DNA from: UBA7359 sp041689615
GTDB taxonomy: Bacteria; Pseudomonadota; Gammaproteobacteria; Eutrophobiales; Eutrophobiaceae
DNA length: 64,000 bases
Assembly: GCA_041689615.1 (NCBI GenBank)
Contig: JBDNFW010000044.1
Span: forward strand, 30,374 to 94,373
Direction of reading: 5' to 3'
Part shown: piece after piece, positions 8,662 through 17,079 of the stretch
How the letters are laid out: each line of letters begins with the position of its first letter
Position numbering within the stretch: the first letter of the stretch is position 1
Translations under genes and position numbers: made by a program
Notes under the pieces: generated by a model
Seen by the model: the letters and a program-made list of their open reading frames with translations, nothing else
The model's database searches: none
What the model was told of the DNA's origin: nothing

Positions 8662-9910
8662 TCAAAATACTGCTGCCAAAATAAATACTTCAACATTTGA
8701 TGTTGAAAAGATACGTGCGGACTTTCCGATCTTGCAACAACAAGTTAATGGTAAACCGCTAGTTTATTTAGACAACGCGGCGACCGCGCAAAAACCGAAA
8801 CAGGTTATCGAAACGCTTGATAGATACTATCGTGAATATAACTCAAACATTCATCGCGGTGTTCATACACTTAGTCAAAAAGCAACTGATGCTTATGAAA
8901 CTGCTCGCGAGAAAGTAAAAACTTTCGTTAACGCTGATTCAACAAAAGAAATTATTTTTGTTCGTGGCGCAACTGAAGCAATTAACCTAGTTGCACAAAG
9001 CTTTGGGCGAGACACGCTTGGTGCTGATGATGAAATTATTATTACTGAATTAGAACATCACTCGAATATCGTGCCATGGCAAATACTATGCGAACAAACG
9101 GGCGCGACGCTTAATTACATTCCAATTAATGATGCTGGCGAATTAATACTGGAAGAGTATGAAAAATTACTAAGCAAAAAAACGCGTATTGTTGCTGTTG
9201 GCCATATCTCTAATGCGCTCGGTACGATTAATCCGATAAAAGAAATTATTAATAAAGCACACGCAGTTGGTGCAAAAGTCCTTGTTGATGGCGCGCAAGC
9301 GGTTCCTCATACAAAAGTTGATGTGAAAGAACTGGATTGTGATTTTTATGTTTTCTCTGGACATAAACTATTCGGGCCAACAGGTATTGGCGTACTTTAT
9401 GGCAAAGAAGCATTATTAGAAGCGATGCCGCCTTATCAAGGTGGTGGCGATATGATTCAAACCGTATCGATGGCGAAATCTACTTTTAATGCGCTTCCAC
9501 ATAAATTTGAAGCCGGTACACCGCACATAGCTGGCGTCATTGGTTTAGGTGCAGCCATTGATTATGTAAACGAACTTGATCTTGAAGTTACTGCACAATA
9601 TGAAAACGAGTTACTTGATTATGCTAATGAACAAGCTGCACAAATTGCTGATTTAAATTTTGTTGGAACCGCAAAGAATAAAACCAGCATACTTTCTTTT
9701 ACGCTTGGCAGAATTCATCCGCATGATATTGGCACCATCCTCGATGGCGAAGGCGTTGCTATTCGCGCTGGACATCATTGTGCCATGCCTGTCATGGAAC
9801 GTTTTGCAATTCCCGCAACGGCCAGAGCCTCTTTTGCTTTCTACAATACTCGGGAAGAAGTTGATGCATTAATTCAGGCTATCGATAAATGTAAAAAGGT
9901 ATTTGGTTGA
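8654..9910 (+). CDS. sufS: Cysteine desulfurase SufS
   Basis: PLP-dependent group II cysteine desulfurase, 418 residues from the ATG at 8654. An upstream GTG at 8642 is in frame, but GTGAG at 8642-8646 fits better as the ribosome binding site. The PLP lysine lies in SGHKLFGPTGIG (about residue 238) and the persulfide cysteine in RAGHHCAMPV (about residue 376). It supplies sulfur to SufB, probably through the neighbouring SufU-type protein. The start overlaps the end of sufD. Confidence 0.96.
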   Translation: MNSQNTAAKINTSTFDVEKIRADFPILQQQVNGKPLVYLDNAATAQKPKQVIETLDRYYREYNSNIHRGVHTLSQKATDAYETAREKVKTFVNADSTKEIIFVRGATEAINLVAQSFGRDTLGADDEIIITELEHHSNIVPWQILCEQTGATLNYIPINDAGELILEEYEKLLSKKTRIVAVGHISNALGTINPIKEIINKAHAVGAKVLVDGAQAVPHTKVDVKELDCDFYVFSGHKLFGPTGIGVLYGKEALLEAMPPYQGGGDMIQTVSMAKSTFNALPHKFEAGTPHIAGVIGLGAAIDYVNELDLEVTAQYENELLDYANEQAAQIADLNFVGTAKNKTSILSFTLGRIHPHDIGTILDGEGVAIRAGHHCAMPVMERFAIPATARASFAFYNTREEVDALIQAIDKCKKVFG

Positions 9911-9912
9911 TT

Positions 9913-10359
9913 ATGTTTGATATTAAAGATCTCTACCAAGAAGTTATTGTTGATCACAATCGTAGTCCACGTAACTTCGGTAAACTTGATGATGCCGACA
10001 AAACGCTTGAAGGTTACAATCCGCTTTGTGGTGATAAACTTACTTTGTACCTAAAAACTGATGGTGAAACTATTAACGACATTATGTTTGATGGTTCAGG
10101 TTGTGCTATCTCAGTTGCATCTGCCTCTTTAATGACAGATGCAATGAAAGGCAAATCTTTGCAAGAAGCAGAAAATTTATTTAATGATTTTCACAATTTA
10201 ATAACAACAGATGAAGAAGTTGATATGGAACAATTAGGTAAGCTGGCTGCATTAGCTGGCGTAAAAGCCTATCCGGCCAGAGTTAAATGCGCTTCATTAT
10301 GTTGGCATACACTTCATTCTGTAATCGAAGGTAGCAATACACCTGTTAAAACCGAATAA
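9913..10359 (+). CDS. sufU: SufU-type zinc-dependent sulfur transfer protein
   Basis: IscU-fold protein of 148 residues from the ATG at 9913. Zinc/sulfur ligands C39, D41, C64 and C126 match the SufU pattern (NPLCGDKL, GSGCAISVAS, VKCASLCW), and the extra loop between C64 and C126 separates SufU from IscU. In Firmicutes SufU takes sulfur from SufS in place of SufE; its position directly after sufS suggests the same role here. A TTG six bases upstream is a possible but weaker start. Confidence 0.92.
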   Translation: MFDIKDLYQEVIVDHNRSPRNFGKLDDADKTLEGYNPLCGDKLTLYLKTDGETINDIMFDGSGCAISVASASLMTDAMKGKSLQEAENLFNDFHNLITTDEEVDMEQLGKLAALAGVKAYPARVKCASLCWHTLHSVIEGSNTPVKTE

Positions 10360-10370
10360 GAGTTTTTATT

Positions 10371-10928
10371 ATGCAAGAAAATAAACCCGTAACATTAGAA
10401 CGCGATTGCGATGCTGTTTTAATTCCAGTTGGAACACCAATTAATTTACCTGAAGGCAGTGTTGTATTAATTACGCAAGCACTGGGTGGAAGTTATACCG
10501 TTAACGTAAACGGTAACCTTGCACGAATTGATGCAAAAAATGCTGATGCACTTGGCTTTGAAGTTGAAGACAAAGCTGACGAAACTGTTGAAAAAGAAAT
10601 GACGGGCGACGGTAGTGTTGATGAAGATCTACTTTGGGATCAACTTCGTACTTGTTACGATCCTGAAATACCAATCAATATTGTTGAGCTCGGATTAATC
10701 TATGAATGTCACGTTACTCCACTTGGCGCAGACGGTAATCAAGTTGATATCGTCATGACATTAACTGCGGCAGGTTGTGGTATGGGTGATTTTCTTGCTG
10801 ATGATGTTCGCACGAAAATTTTAACTGTGCCGAATGTTACCAGAATGAATGTCGACGTTACATTTGAACCACCCTGGAATCAGGAAATGATGTCGGAGGC
10901 GGCTAGGTTAGAAACAGGAATGTACTAG
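10371..10928 (+). CDS. sufT: SufT-like protein (DUF59/MIP18 family)
   Basis: A 185-residue protein with a C-terminal MIP18/DUF59 domain (about 90-180): DQLRTCYDPEIPINIVELGL, followed by MTLTAAGCGMGD. It has an N-terminal extension with a small beta-rich part, as in the proteins called SufT that assist Fe-S maturation. It follows sufU by 11 bases. Its TAG stop at 10926-10928 is followed five bases later by dispersed element A1. Assignment rests on domain and context. Confidence 0.88.
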   Translation: MQENKPVTLERDCDAVLIPVGTPINLPEGSVVLITQALGGSYTVNVNGNLARIDAKNADALGFEVEDKADETVEKEMTGDGSVDEDLLWDQLRTCYDPEIPINIVELGLIYECHVTPLGADGNQVDIVMTLTAAGCGMGDFLADDVRTKILTVPNVTRMNVDVTFEPPWNQEMMSEAARLETGMY

Positions 10929-10933
10929 TTGAG

Positions 10934-11088
10934 TAAAAATGCACTTTTCCCGCGATACAATGTGCCGTACCTTATTAATTATTCGTGGTAGCTTCGTCAT
11001 TCACGTGCTCAACTCCTCATGTATTACCCATACACTCCGGGTTTCCGCGCGAGACTTCCTCGCTCTCACGAAAAAATCACTATTTTTA
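10934..11088 (+). repeat. Dispersed element A, copy A1
   Basis: First of six related elements in this window. It begins TAAAAATGCACTTTT and ends CACTATTTTTA, which pair imperfectly. The interior shares CTCCTCATGTATT, ACACTCCGG and ACTTCCTCGC with the other copies. It is the long form, containing the GTGCCGTACCTTA region. It starts five bases past the sufT stop, in the same orientation as the operon, and separates sufT from the Rieske gene. Confidence 0.85.
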
Positions 11089-11126
11089 TATTGTTCAATT
11101 TCTATTATTTAAATTTGGAGATAGTT

Positions 11127-11459
11127 GTGGCTGGTTGGTTTAATGTTGCTCCAGAGGAACAATTAACTTCTGGCAAAACAAAATTAGTTGATGTTGATAA
11201 CGTGATGATCGCTGTCTTTAATCTGGACGGTGAATATTATGCGATCGAAGATGTTTGTACTCATGATGGCGCACCCATGCTTGGTTGTGGTCTTGAACCA
11301 GATCAAGTAATCGACGGTGCCGAGATCAAATGCCCACGTCATGGGGCTCGTTTTTGTGTCAAAACAGGTAATGCATTAACGCCTCCTGCCTATGAACCAG
11401 TACCTACTTTTCCCGTTAGAGTTGAAAATGGAATGGTTCAAGTCACCGATGACCGCTAG
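11127..11459 (+). CDS. Rieske [2Fe-2S] ferredoxin of the suf operon
   Basis: Small Rieske-type electron carrier, 110 residues from the GTG at 11127, which has GGAG six bases upstream. The frame stays open upstream into element A1, but that part is repeat sequence, not protein. The first ligand pair is CTH in VCTHDGAPML and the second is CPRHG. The spacing between them (22 residues) is longer than the usual 15-17. Similar ferredoxins end SUF operons in many bacteria. Partner unknown. Elements A1 and A2 flank this gene as direct repeats. Confidence 0.85.
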   Translation: MAGWFNVAPEEQLTSGKTKLVDVDNVMIAVFNLDGEYYAIEDVCTHDGAPMLGCGLEPDQVIDGAEIKCPRHGARFCVKTGNALTPPAYEPVPTFPVRVENGMVQVTDDR

Positions 11460-11464
11460 GACTA

Positions 11465-11639
11465 ATGGCATTATAAAAAATGCACTTTTTCGCGATTAAT
11501 ATGCCGTTCTTTATAAGTTATTCATGGCAAGTTGCGTCAGTTTCGTGCTCGAACCTTCATGTATTACATATACACTCAGGTTCTGCGCGCGCTACTTCCT
11601 TACTCTCACAAAAATATCACTATTTTTTATTAATGCCAT
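11465..11639 (+). repeat. Dispersed element A, copy A2
   Basis: Long-form copy bounded by ATGGCATTATAAAAAATG and its inverted partner ending TTAATGCCAT, so the ends form a stem of about 20 bp. The interior matches A1 (ATGCCGTTCTTTATAAGTTATTCATGGCAAG and later shared blocks). It starts five bases past the Rieske stop, in the direction of transcription. The 334-base gap from the Rieske gene to ndk holds this element and then the ndk promoter. Confidence 0.85.
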
Positions 11640-11743
11640 GCTGAAACCTAAAATTTCAGTGTTTAATTAGGAAATAAGCCTAAATTACTGCTTTTCATAC
11701 GAAAATAGTCGTTTTTACAATTTAATTCGGCTGCCTGACCACG

Positions 11744-11749
11744 TATAAT
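11744..11749 (+). promoter_or_regulatory. Candidate -10 box for ndk
   Basis: A perfect TATAAT lies 44 bases upstream of the ndk start, within ACGTATAATCTCG. No convincing -35 is seen at 16-18 bases. It is the best promoter candidate for the ndk-rlmN-pilF-rodZ-hisS unit. Confidence 0.45.
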
Positions 11750-11793
11750 CTCGCGATTCATTAATAGAGACCTGTCCCAGGAGACTGCTTTAC

Positions 11794-12240
11794 ATGGCAT
11801 TGGAAAGAACACTGGCAATAATTAAACCCGATGCGGTAGCCAATAATTACATAGGCAATATATTGGCGCTGATGGAAAAAAGTGATTTACGTATTATTGC
11901 TGCAAAAATGGTACATTTACCGCGCGGTGATGCAGAAGAGCTATACGCCGAGCATCAGGGAAGACCATTTTATAAACCATTATTAAAGTTTATGACTTCT
12001 GGCCCTGTCATGGTACAGATACTGGAAGGGGAAAATGCTATACAGATTCTGCGTGACTTGATGGGTGCTACGGTACCGAAAGACGCCGAAGAAGGTACGA
12101 TTCGCAATTTGTACGCTGAACACGAATTTAATGGTGAAGTACATGAAAATGCGATACATGGATCGGATAGTGTTGAAAGTGCTCAAAGGGAAATTGACTT
12201 TTTTTTTAATGAAGGCGAAATTTGTCCTAGAACTCGCTAA
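11794..12240 (+). CDS. ndk: Nucleoside diphosphate kinase
   Basis: Transfers the gamma phosphate of ATP to other nucleoside diphosphates through a phospho-histidine. It has 148 residues; the active-site block NAIHGSDSVESAQ carries the catalytic histidine (about H122), and RTLAIIKPDAV begins the fold. A clear AGGAG precedes the ATG. It is about five residues longer than E. coli Ndk. First gene of a conserved cluster, with rlmN starting 5 bases after its stop. Confidence 0.97.
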   Translation: MALERTLAIIKPDAVANNYIGNILALMEKSDLRIIAAKMVHLPRGDAEELYAEHQGRPFYKPLLKFMTSGPVMVQILEGENAIQILRDLMGATVPKDAEEGTIRNLYAEHEFNGEVHENAIHGSDSVESAQREIDFFFNEGEICPRTR

Positions 12241-12245
12241 AGGCT

Positions 12246-13334
12246 ATGACTGATAAAGTTAATTTACTTGATTACGATCGAAAATCTCTGGAGTCTTACT
12301 TCACTGAGATGGGAGATAAATCGTTTCGTGCACAACAAGTTCTAAAGTGGATATACCATCAGGGTGCTGTTGATTTTGATTCAATGACAAATCTAAGTAA
12401 GTCTCTTCGCACAACACTTGAACAGAACACCTGTATTAAACCACCAGAAATTATCTCTGAGCAAAAATCAGAAGACGGTACGTATAAATGGCTTATTCAA
12501 ATCGACGGCGGTAATTCTATTGAAACTGTTTTTATTCCAGAGAATGATCGAGGCACACTTTGTATCTCATCACAGGTCGGTTGTCCGCTAGAATGTAAAT
12601 TTTGCTCCACCGGACAACAAGGTTTTAATCGCAATCTAACCACAAGTGAAATTATCGGTCAGGTCTGGGCAGCTAATAAAGCGCTCGGATATTTTGAAAA
12701 TGATAAACGTATTATTACAAATATAGTATTCATGGGTATGGGCGAACCCTTACTCAATTACGACAATGTACTTAAAGCAATCAACTTACTAACAGATGAT
12801 TTAGGCTTTGGTCTTGCACGACGTCGCGTTACAGTCAGTACATCAGGCATCATTCCTGAAATCGATCGTTTAAAAGACGACACCAATGTAAGCCTTGCTA
12901 TCTCATTACATGCTAGCAACAATGAACTACGAAATGACATTGTGCCGATTAATCGTTCTTACCCTATGCGTGATCTACTCGCAGCATGTAAGCGATTCAC
13001 TGAAGCAAGAGACAACGAACCCATCACTATCGAATATGTTATGTTGAAAGATGTAAATGATAGTTTGCAAGATGCGCATGATCTTGTTGAATGCCTGCGT
13101 GATATACCCGCGAAGGTGAACTTGATTCCATTTAACACCTTTCCTGGAACGAATTATAATTGTTCAGAAATCAAAACGATTAATGCTTTCAGAGATGTGT
13201 TGATTAAATCGAATATTATTACTATTACACGTAAAACTCGCGGTGATGATATAGATGCAGCTTGCGGCCAACTCGTTGGGAAAGTTATGGCTAAAGCAGC
13301 AAGACATCAAAAAGATCGAGTGGAACTAAATTAA
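12246..13334 (+). CDS. rlmN: Dual-specificity RNA methyltransferase RlmN
   Basis: Radical SAM enzyme that methylates C2 of A2503 in 23S rRNA and A37 in some tRNAs; 362 residues. The CxxxCxxC cluster motif is C113, C117, C120 (VGCPLECKFC), and the catalytic cysteine near the C-terminus is in DIDAACGQL (about C340). It sits between ndk and pilF as usual; its stop shares a base with the pilF start. Confidence 0.97.
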   Translation: MTDKVNLLDYDRKSLESYFTEMGDKSFRAQQVLKWIYHQGAVDFDSMTNLSKSLRTTLEQNTCIKPPEIISEQKSEDGTYKWLIQIDGGNSIETVFIPENDRGTLCISSQVGCPLECKFCSTGQQGFNRNLTTSEIIGQVWAANKALGYFENDKRIITNIVFMGMGEPLLNYDNVLKAINLLTDDLGFGLARRRVTVSTSGIIPEIDRLKDDTNVSLAISLHASNNELRNDIVPINRSYPMRDLLAACKRFTEARDNEPITIEYVMLKDVNDSLQDAHDLVECLRDIPAKVNLIPFNTFPGTNYNCSEIKTINAFRDVLIKSNIITITRKTRGDDIDAACGQLVGKVMAKAARHQKDRVELN

Positions 13335-14116
13335 TGCAAAAAATTACGTCGCATATTTTCTTGTTGCTAATGTCAGTGATGATACTTACTGCCTGCAATC
13401 CTGCTGTCGGACCATCATCAGATCAAAACATTCGTCCTTCACGTGGCACCAATGAAGCAGCGTCAGCCAATCTCAATCTTGGCATTGCCTATTTAAAGCA
13501 AGGAAAGTATGAAGCTGCTCTGGAAAAACTGGAACGCGCGCGTGAAGCTGATCCCAATCATCCAGCAACTTACAATGTGCTGGGATTGCTCTATCAACAA
13601 ATTAATGACCCAAAGAAAGCGGAACAGTATTTCAAAAAAGCGTTAAGTTTATATAGCAACGATTCATCAACGTTGAATAATTATGGTAATTTTCTTTGCC
13701 AACAAAATCGACTCGAAGAAGCAGAGGCAACTTTTTTAAAAGCGGCAAACAACCCATTATACCAAACTCCTGAAATAGCTTTAACTAATTCAGGCTTGTG
13801 TCTCTACAACAATCAAAAAAAGGACAAAGCGAAAGAGTATTTTCAACAAGCACTAAAAATGAACCCTAAGGTTCCACAAGCGCTTATTGTAATGTGCGAA
13901 TTAGCATTAGATGATTTTAACTATCTCCCTGCCAGAGCTCATTTACAACGCTATCAACAGGTCTCTCGCCATACAGCTCGTAGCCTTTGGTTAGGTATTC
14001 AAATCGAACGTGAACTTGGTGATAAAGATGCTGTTTCAAGTTATGCCTTGTTGTTAAAGAATTCTTTTCCTGACTCTGATGAAGCAGCAATTTTATTTGA
14101 ATCAAAGGTTAAATAA
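13334..14116 (+). CDS. pilF: Type IV pilus biogenesis/stability lipoprotein PilF (PilW)
   Basis: Outer-membrane lipoprotein pilotin that helps the PilQ secretin assemble; 260 residues. The signal peptide ends in the lipobox ILTAC (C21), followed by about six TPR motifs (for example LNLGIAYLKQGKYEAALEKL). Position between rlmN and rodZ is typical. The window has no other pilus genes, so whether pili are made cannot be judged. Confidence 0.92.
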   Translation: MQKITSHIFLLLMSVMILTACNPAVGPSSDQNIRPSRGTNEAASANLNLGIAYLKQGKYEAALEKLERAREADPNHPATYNVLGLLYQQINDPKKAEQYFKKALSLYSNDSSTLNNYGNFLCQQNRLEEAEATFLKAANNPLYQTPEIALTNSGLCLYNNQKKDKAKEYFQQALKMNPKVPQALIVMCELALDDFNYLPARAHLQRYQQVSRHTARSLWLGIQIERELGDKDAVSSYALLLKNSFPDSDEAAILFESKVK

Positions 14117-15024
14117 TGGTCGACTCTTCAAAAACTAATAGCAACGCAGATATGTTCGAGACGCCGGGACAAGTATTACGTTTGCAACGTGAAAAACTGG
14201 ATCTGTCGACACAGGAAATCGCAAAGCGTATTCATCTTGACGTAAAGATTATCGAAGCGATAGAAAATGATAGCCCAGAGGGGCTGCCTTCAGCAATTTA
14301 TGTGAGAGGTTATTTGCGTAGCTACGCCAAGATTGTTGGTGCCGATGCTGATAAAATCATCGAGCTTTATAACTCTGATTCACCACCCCCACCACCCGAA
14401 ATATTACCTGAAGTAAGACCTCCTTCACAAGTAAGCAGTAACGACAAACCGGTTAAAGCGTTCACTTATCTTATTACTTTGGGGCTCGTACTATTACTTC
14501 TAATTTGGTATCAAAGTAATTTTGTCGTTGAGTCCAAGGTAAATATTGAACAACCAAATACAATTACAAATATTAATGGTATTGATGTGACATATAAAAT
14601 TATCAATCATCCTGATTCATGGCAATCACCAAAAAGTAATTTAGAAGAAAACATCGACGCATCAATAACACCTGAGCCTTCTCGACAAAACAGTACTCTC
14701 GAATTAGCAACGTTTGATGAACAAACTATCGATACTCTGCAAATAACTGATAATAATTTATCTTCGCCTATTATAGGACAAGGCCCAGATACGATAGACC
14801 TGAAATTAACGAGTGATTCATGGGTAGAGATAGTCGATGCAATGAACAATCGATTATTCCATAATCTCGGTGTCGCTGGTGAAGAATATAATTTAAAAGG
14901 TACATCTCCATTTGATGTATTACTTGGTTTTTCAAAGGGCGTTACTCTTAAATTTAATGGAAAGTCTTTTGACATCGAATCTCACTCTAAAAATGGCGTC
15001 GCTCGCTTTACCCTTCCAGAGTAA
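14116..15024 (+). CDS. rodZ: Cell-shape protein RodZ
   Basis: Inner-membrane protein that links MreB to cell-wall synthesis; 302 residues. An N-terminal helix-turn-helix (about 15-80, with TPGQVLRLQREKLDLSTQEI), one membrane segment (about 115-132), and a C-terminal periplasmic DUF4115 domain (about 225-302) are in the family order. It overlaps the end of pilF by one base. In most relatives ispG follows; here hisS follows directly. Confidence 0.9.
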   Translation: MVDSSKTNSNADMFETPGQVLRLQREKLDLSTQEIAKRIHLDVKIIEAIENDSPEGLPSAIYVRGYLRSYAKIVGADADKIIELYNSDSPPPPPEILPEVRPPSQVSSNDKPVKAFTYLITLGLVLLLLIWYQSNFVVESKVNIEQPNTITNINGIDVTYKIINHPDSWQSPKSNLEENIDASITPEPSRQNSTLELATFDEQTIDTLQITDNNLSSPIIGQGPDTIDLKLTSDSWVEIVDAMNNRLFHNLGVAGEEYNLKGTSPFDVLLGFSKGVTLKFNGKSFDIESHSKNGVARFTLPE

Positions 15025-15056
15025 CTATTTATTCCAATTGATTAGAGGACTTGTTG

Positions 15057-16343
15057 ATGGCTAAGTTACAAGCGGTTCGTGGTATGCATGACATACTTAT
15101 GCATGACACTCCGCGTTGGCAATTTCTGGAAGAAACAATTAAAAATATTCTGAATCAATATTCTTATCAGGAAATTCGCCTGCCTATCGTCGAGAAGACA
15201 GAACTATTCAAACGTTCCATTGGTGACAACACCGATATTGTTTCCAAGGAAATGTATAGCTTTGATGATCGCAATGACAGTAGTTTAACTTTAAGACCTG
15301 AAGGAACTGCTGGATGTGTACGTGCCGGAATTGAGCACGGTCTTTTTTATAATCAGACACAACGACTCTGCTACACAGGCCCAATGTTTCGTCATGAACG
15401 TCCGCAAAAAGGCAGACAAAGACAATTTCACCAGATTGGTGTTGAGGCATTTGGTTTTAATGGTCCTGACATTGATGCCGAACAGATATTAATGTGTGCT
15501 CGAATCTGGAAAGCACTAAACCTGAGTGAGATTAGACTAGAAATAAATTCTCTCGGCACAACTGAATCACGTTCAAAATATAGAGCTATATTGGTTGAAT
15601 ATTTTTCATCTCATAAAGATCAACTTGATGAAGATAGTCTGGTAAGACTGGAACAAAACCCATTACGTATTCTCGATAACAAAAATCCAGATATGAAATC
15701 ATTAATCGAGGGAGCTCCGACCTTGGATAAACATCTTGATGCAGAATCCACTGAGCATTTTGCCGGCTTAAGAGAAATACTCGATGGCGCTGCTATTCAA
15801 TACACTGTAAATCCAAGACTGGTTCGAGGTCTGGATTACTATGGAAAAACAGTATTTGAATGGATTAGCAATCAACTCGGCGCTCAAGGTACTGTTTGTG
15901 CAGGTGGTCGTTACGATGGCCTGGTTGAACATCATGGCGCTTCACCAACACCTGCTGTTGGTTTCGCGATAGGGCTTGAACGCTTACTGGAATTAGCCAG
16001 TTTTGAGAACATGCCTGATGGGCACACACCTCATATTTATTTGCTGATTTCTGGAGAACAAGCTATTAAACCCGGTATGTTGTTGGCTGAGCAACTACGA
16101 ACTCAATTACCTGATATTCGCATTTTAAGTCATTGTGGTGGCGGTAGTTTTAAGAGTCAGTTTAAAAAAGCCGACAAATCCGGGGCGCAACTTGCACTGA
16201 TTTTAGGCGAAGATGAGCTAGAAAATGAACAGCTGACAATCAAATATTTACGCACTGATGAGCCGCAAACAGTGATCAAAATGGCTGAATTGGCAAATTT
16301 CCTTAGTACATCGCTATCAATTCAAACAATTCCGCCAAAATAG
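15057..16343 (+). CDS. hisS: Histidyl-tRNA synthetase
   Basis: Class II aminoacyl-tRNA synthetase, 428 residues from the ATG at 15057. AGAGGAC upstream fits this start better than the TTG at 15051. Motif 2 region TLRPEGTAGCVRAG and the histidine-binding VRGLDYYGKTVFEW are intact, followed by the anticodon-binding domain. It begins 33 bases after rodZ, where ispG normally lies. Confidence 0.97.
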   Translation: MAKLQAVRGMHDILMHDTPRWQFLEETIKNILNQYSYQEIRLPIVEKTELFKRSIGDNTDIVSKEMYSFDDRNDSSLTLRPEGTAGCVRAGIEHGLFYNQTQRLCYTGPMFRHERPQKGRQRQFHQIGVEAFGFNGPDIDAEQILMCARIWKALNLSEIRLEINSLGTTESRSKYRAILVEYFSSHKDQLDEDSLVRLEQNPLRILDNKNPDMKSLIEGAPTLDKHLDAESTEHFAGLREILDGAAIQYTVNPRLVRGLDYYGKTVFEWISNQLGAQGTVCAGGRYDGLVEHHGASPTPAVGFAIGLERLLELASFENMPDGHTPHIYLLISGEQAIKPGMLLAEQLRTQLPDIRILSHCGGGSFKSQFKKADKSGAQLALILGEDELENEQLTIKYLRTDEPQTVIKMAELANFLSTSLSIQTIPPK

Positions 16344-16376
16344 CTTCTTAATACTAAACAAACGTAAAACCCACGT

Positions 16377-16382
16377 TATAAT
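16377..16382 (+). promoter_or_regulatory. Candidate -10 box for yfgM-bamB-der
   Basis: A perfect TATAAT lies 70 bases upstream of yfgM, just after hisS. It sits inside an imperfect inverted repeat (AACCCAC ... GTGGGT). No strong -35 is visible, so this is tentative. Confidence 0.4.
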
Positions 16383-16451
16383 GTGCGCCCTTTTGTGGGT
16401 AAGAATCCACCCGCATAATTACATTAAAAAGTGCCTTCTGGAGAGTAAGTA

Positions 16452-17078
16452 GTGAGCGAATTTAGAACTGAAGAAGAACAGGCCGAGGCCTTAAAAAAAT
16501 GGTGGCGAGAGAATGGAAAGTTCATTGTTGCTGGTATCGTTATTGGTATTACAGCAATATTTGGCTGGCGTGGTTATAACAATCATTTAGCACAGCAAGC
16601 CGAGGCGGCTTCGACGCTTTATGAGCAAATGTTGGTCGCATCGCGTGCTAACGATAGTGATAATGTCGGCGTCTATGCAAACCGCATCATTGATGACTAT
16701 CAATCAAGTTCCTATGCTATTTTTGCTCACTTGATGTTAGCCAAATTAGCTGCCGAAGCTAGCGAACTAGATCAGGCTGAAACGCATTTCCGTTGGGTTA
16801 TTGAAAACAATACAAATGAAGAATTTCAGCATGTTGCGCGCTTGCGGCTGGCTCGTGTATTAATTGCTGCTGATAAACTGGATATCGCAGTAAACACACT
16901 TGATGTCAGCAATACAGGCGACTTCTCCGCTAACTACGAAGAATTACGTGGCGATATCTTTGTTAAACAAAATAAAACCGAGGAAGCGAGGCAAGCTTAT
17001 CAAAAAGCACTGGCTAATACTGCTGAAGGCGGGCAATCAATTTTACAAATGAAACTGGACGACTTGGGTAGAATATAA
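16452..17078 (+). CDS. yfgM: YfgM family membrane-anchored TPR protein
   Basis: A 208-residue protein (GTG start, preceded by CTGGAGAG) with an N-terminal cytoplasmic tail (TEEEQAEALKKWWRENGK), one membrane segment (about 24-43) and a periplasmic TPR-like domain (family Tetratricopeptide_21). In E. coli YfgM is an ancillary SecYEG-PpiD translocon partner. Position between hisS and bamB is conserved. Confidence 0.92.
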   Translation: MSEFRTEEEQAEALKKWWRENGKFIVAGIVIGITAIFGWRGYNNHLAQQAEAASTLYEQMLVASRANDSDNVGVYANRIIDDYQSSSYAIFAHLMLAKLAAEASELDQAETHFRWVIENNTNEEFQHVARLRLARVLIAADKLDIAVNTLDVSNTGDFSANYEELRGDIFVKQNKTEEARQAYQKALANTAEGGQSILQMKLDDLGRI

Positions 17079-17079
17079 A

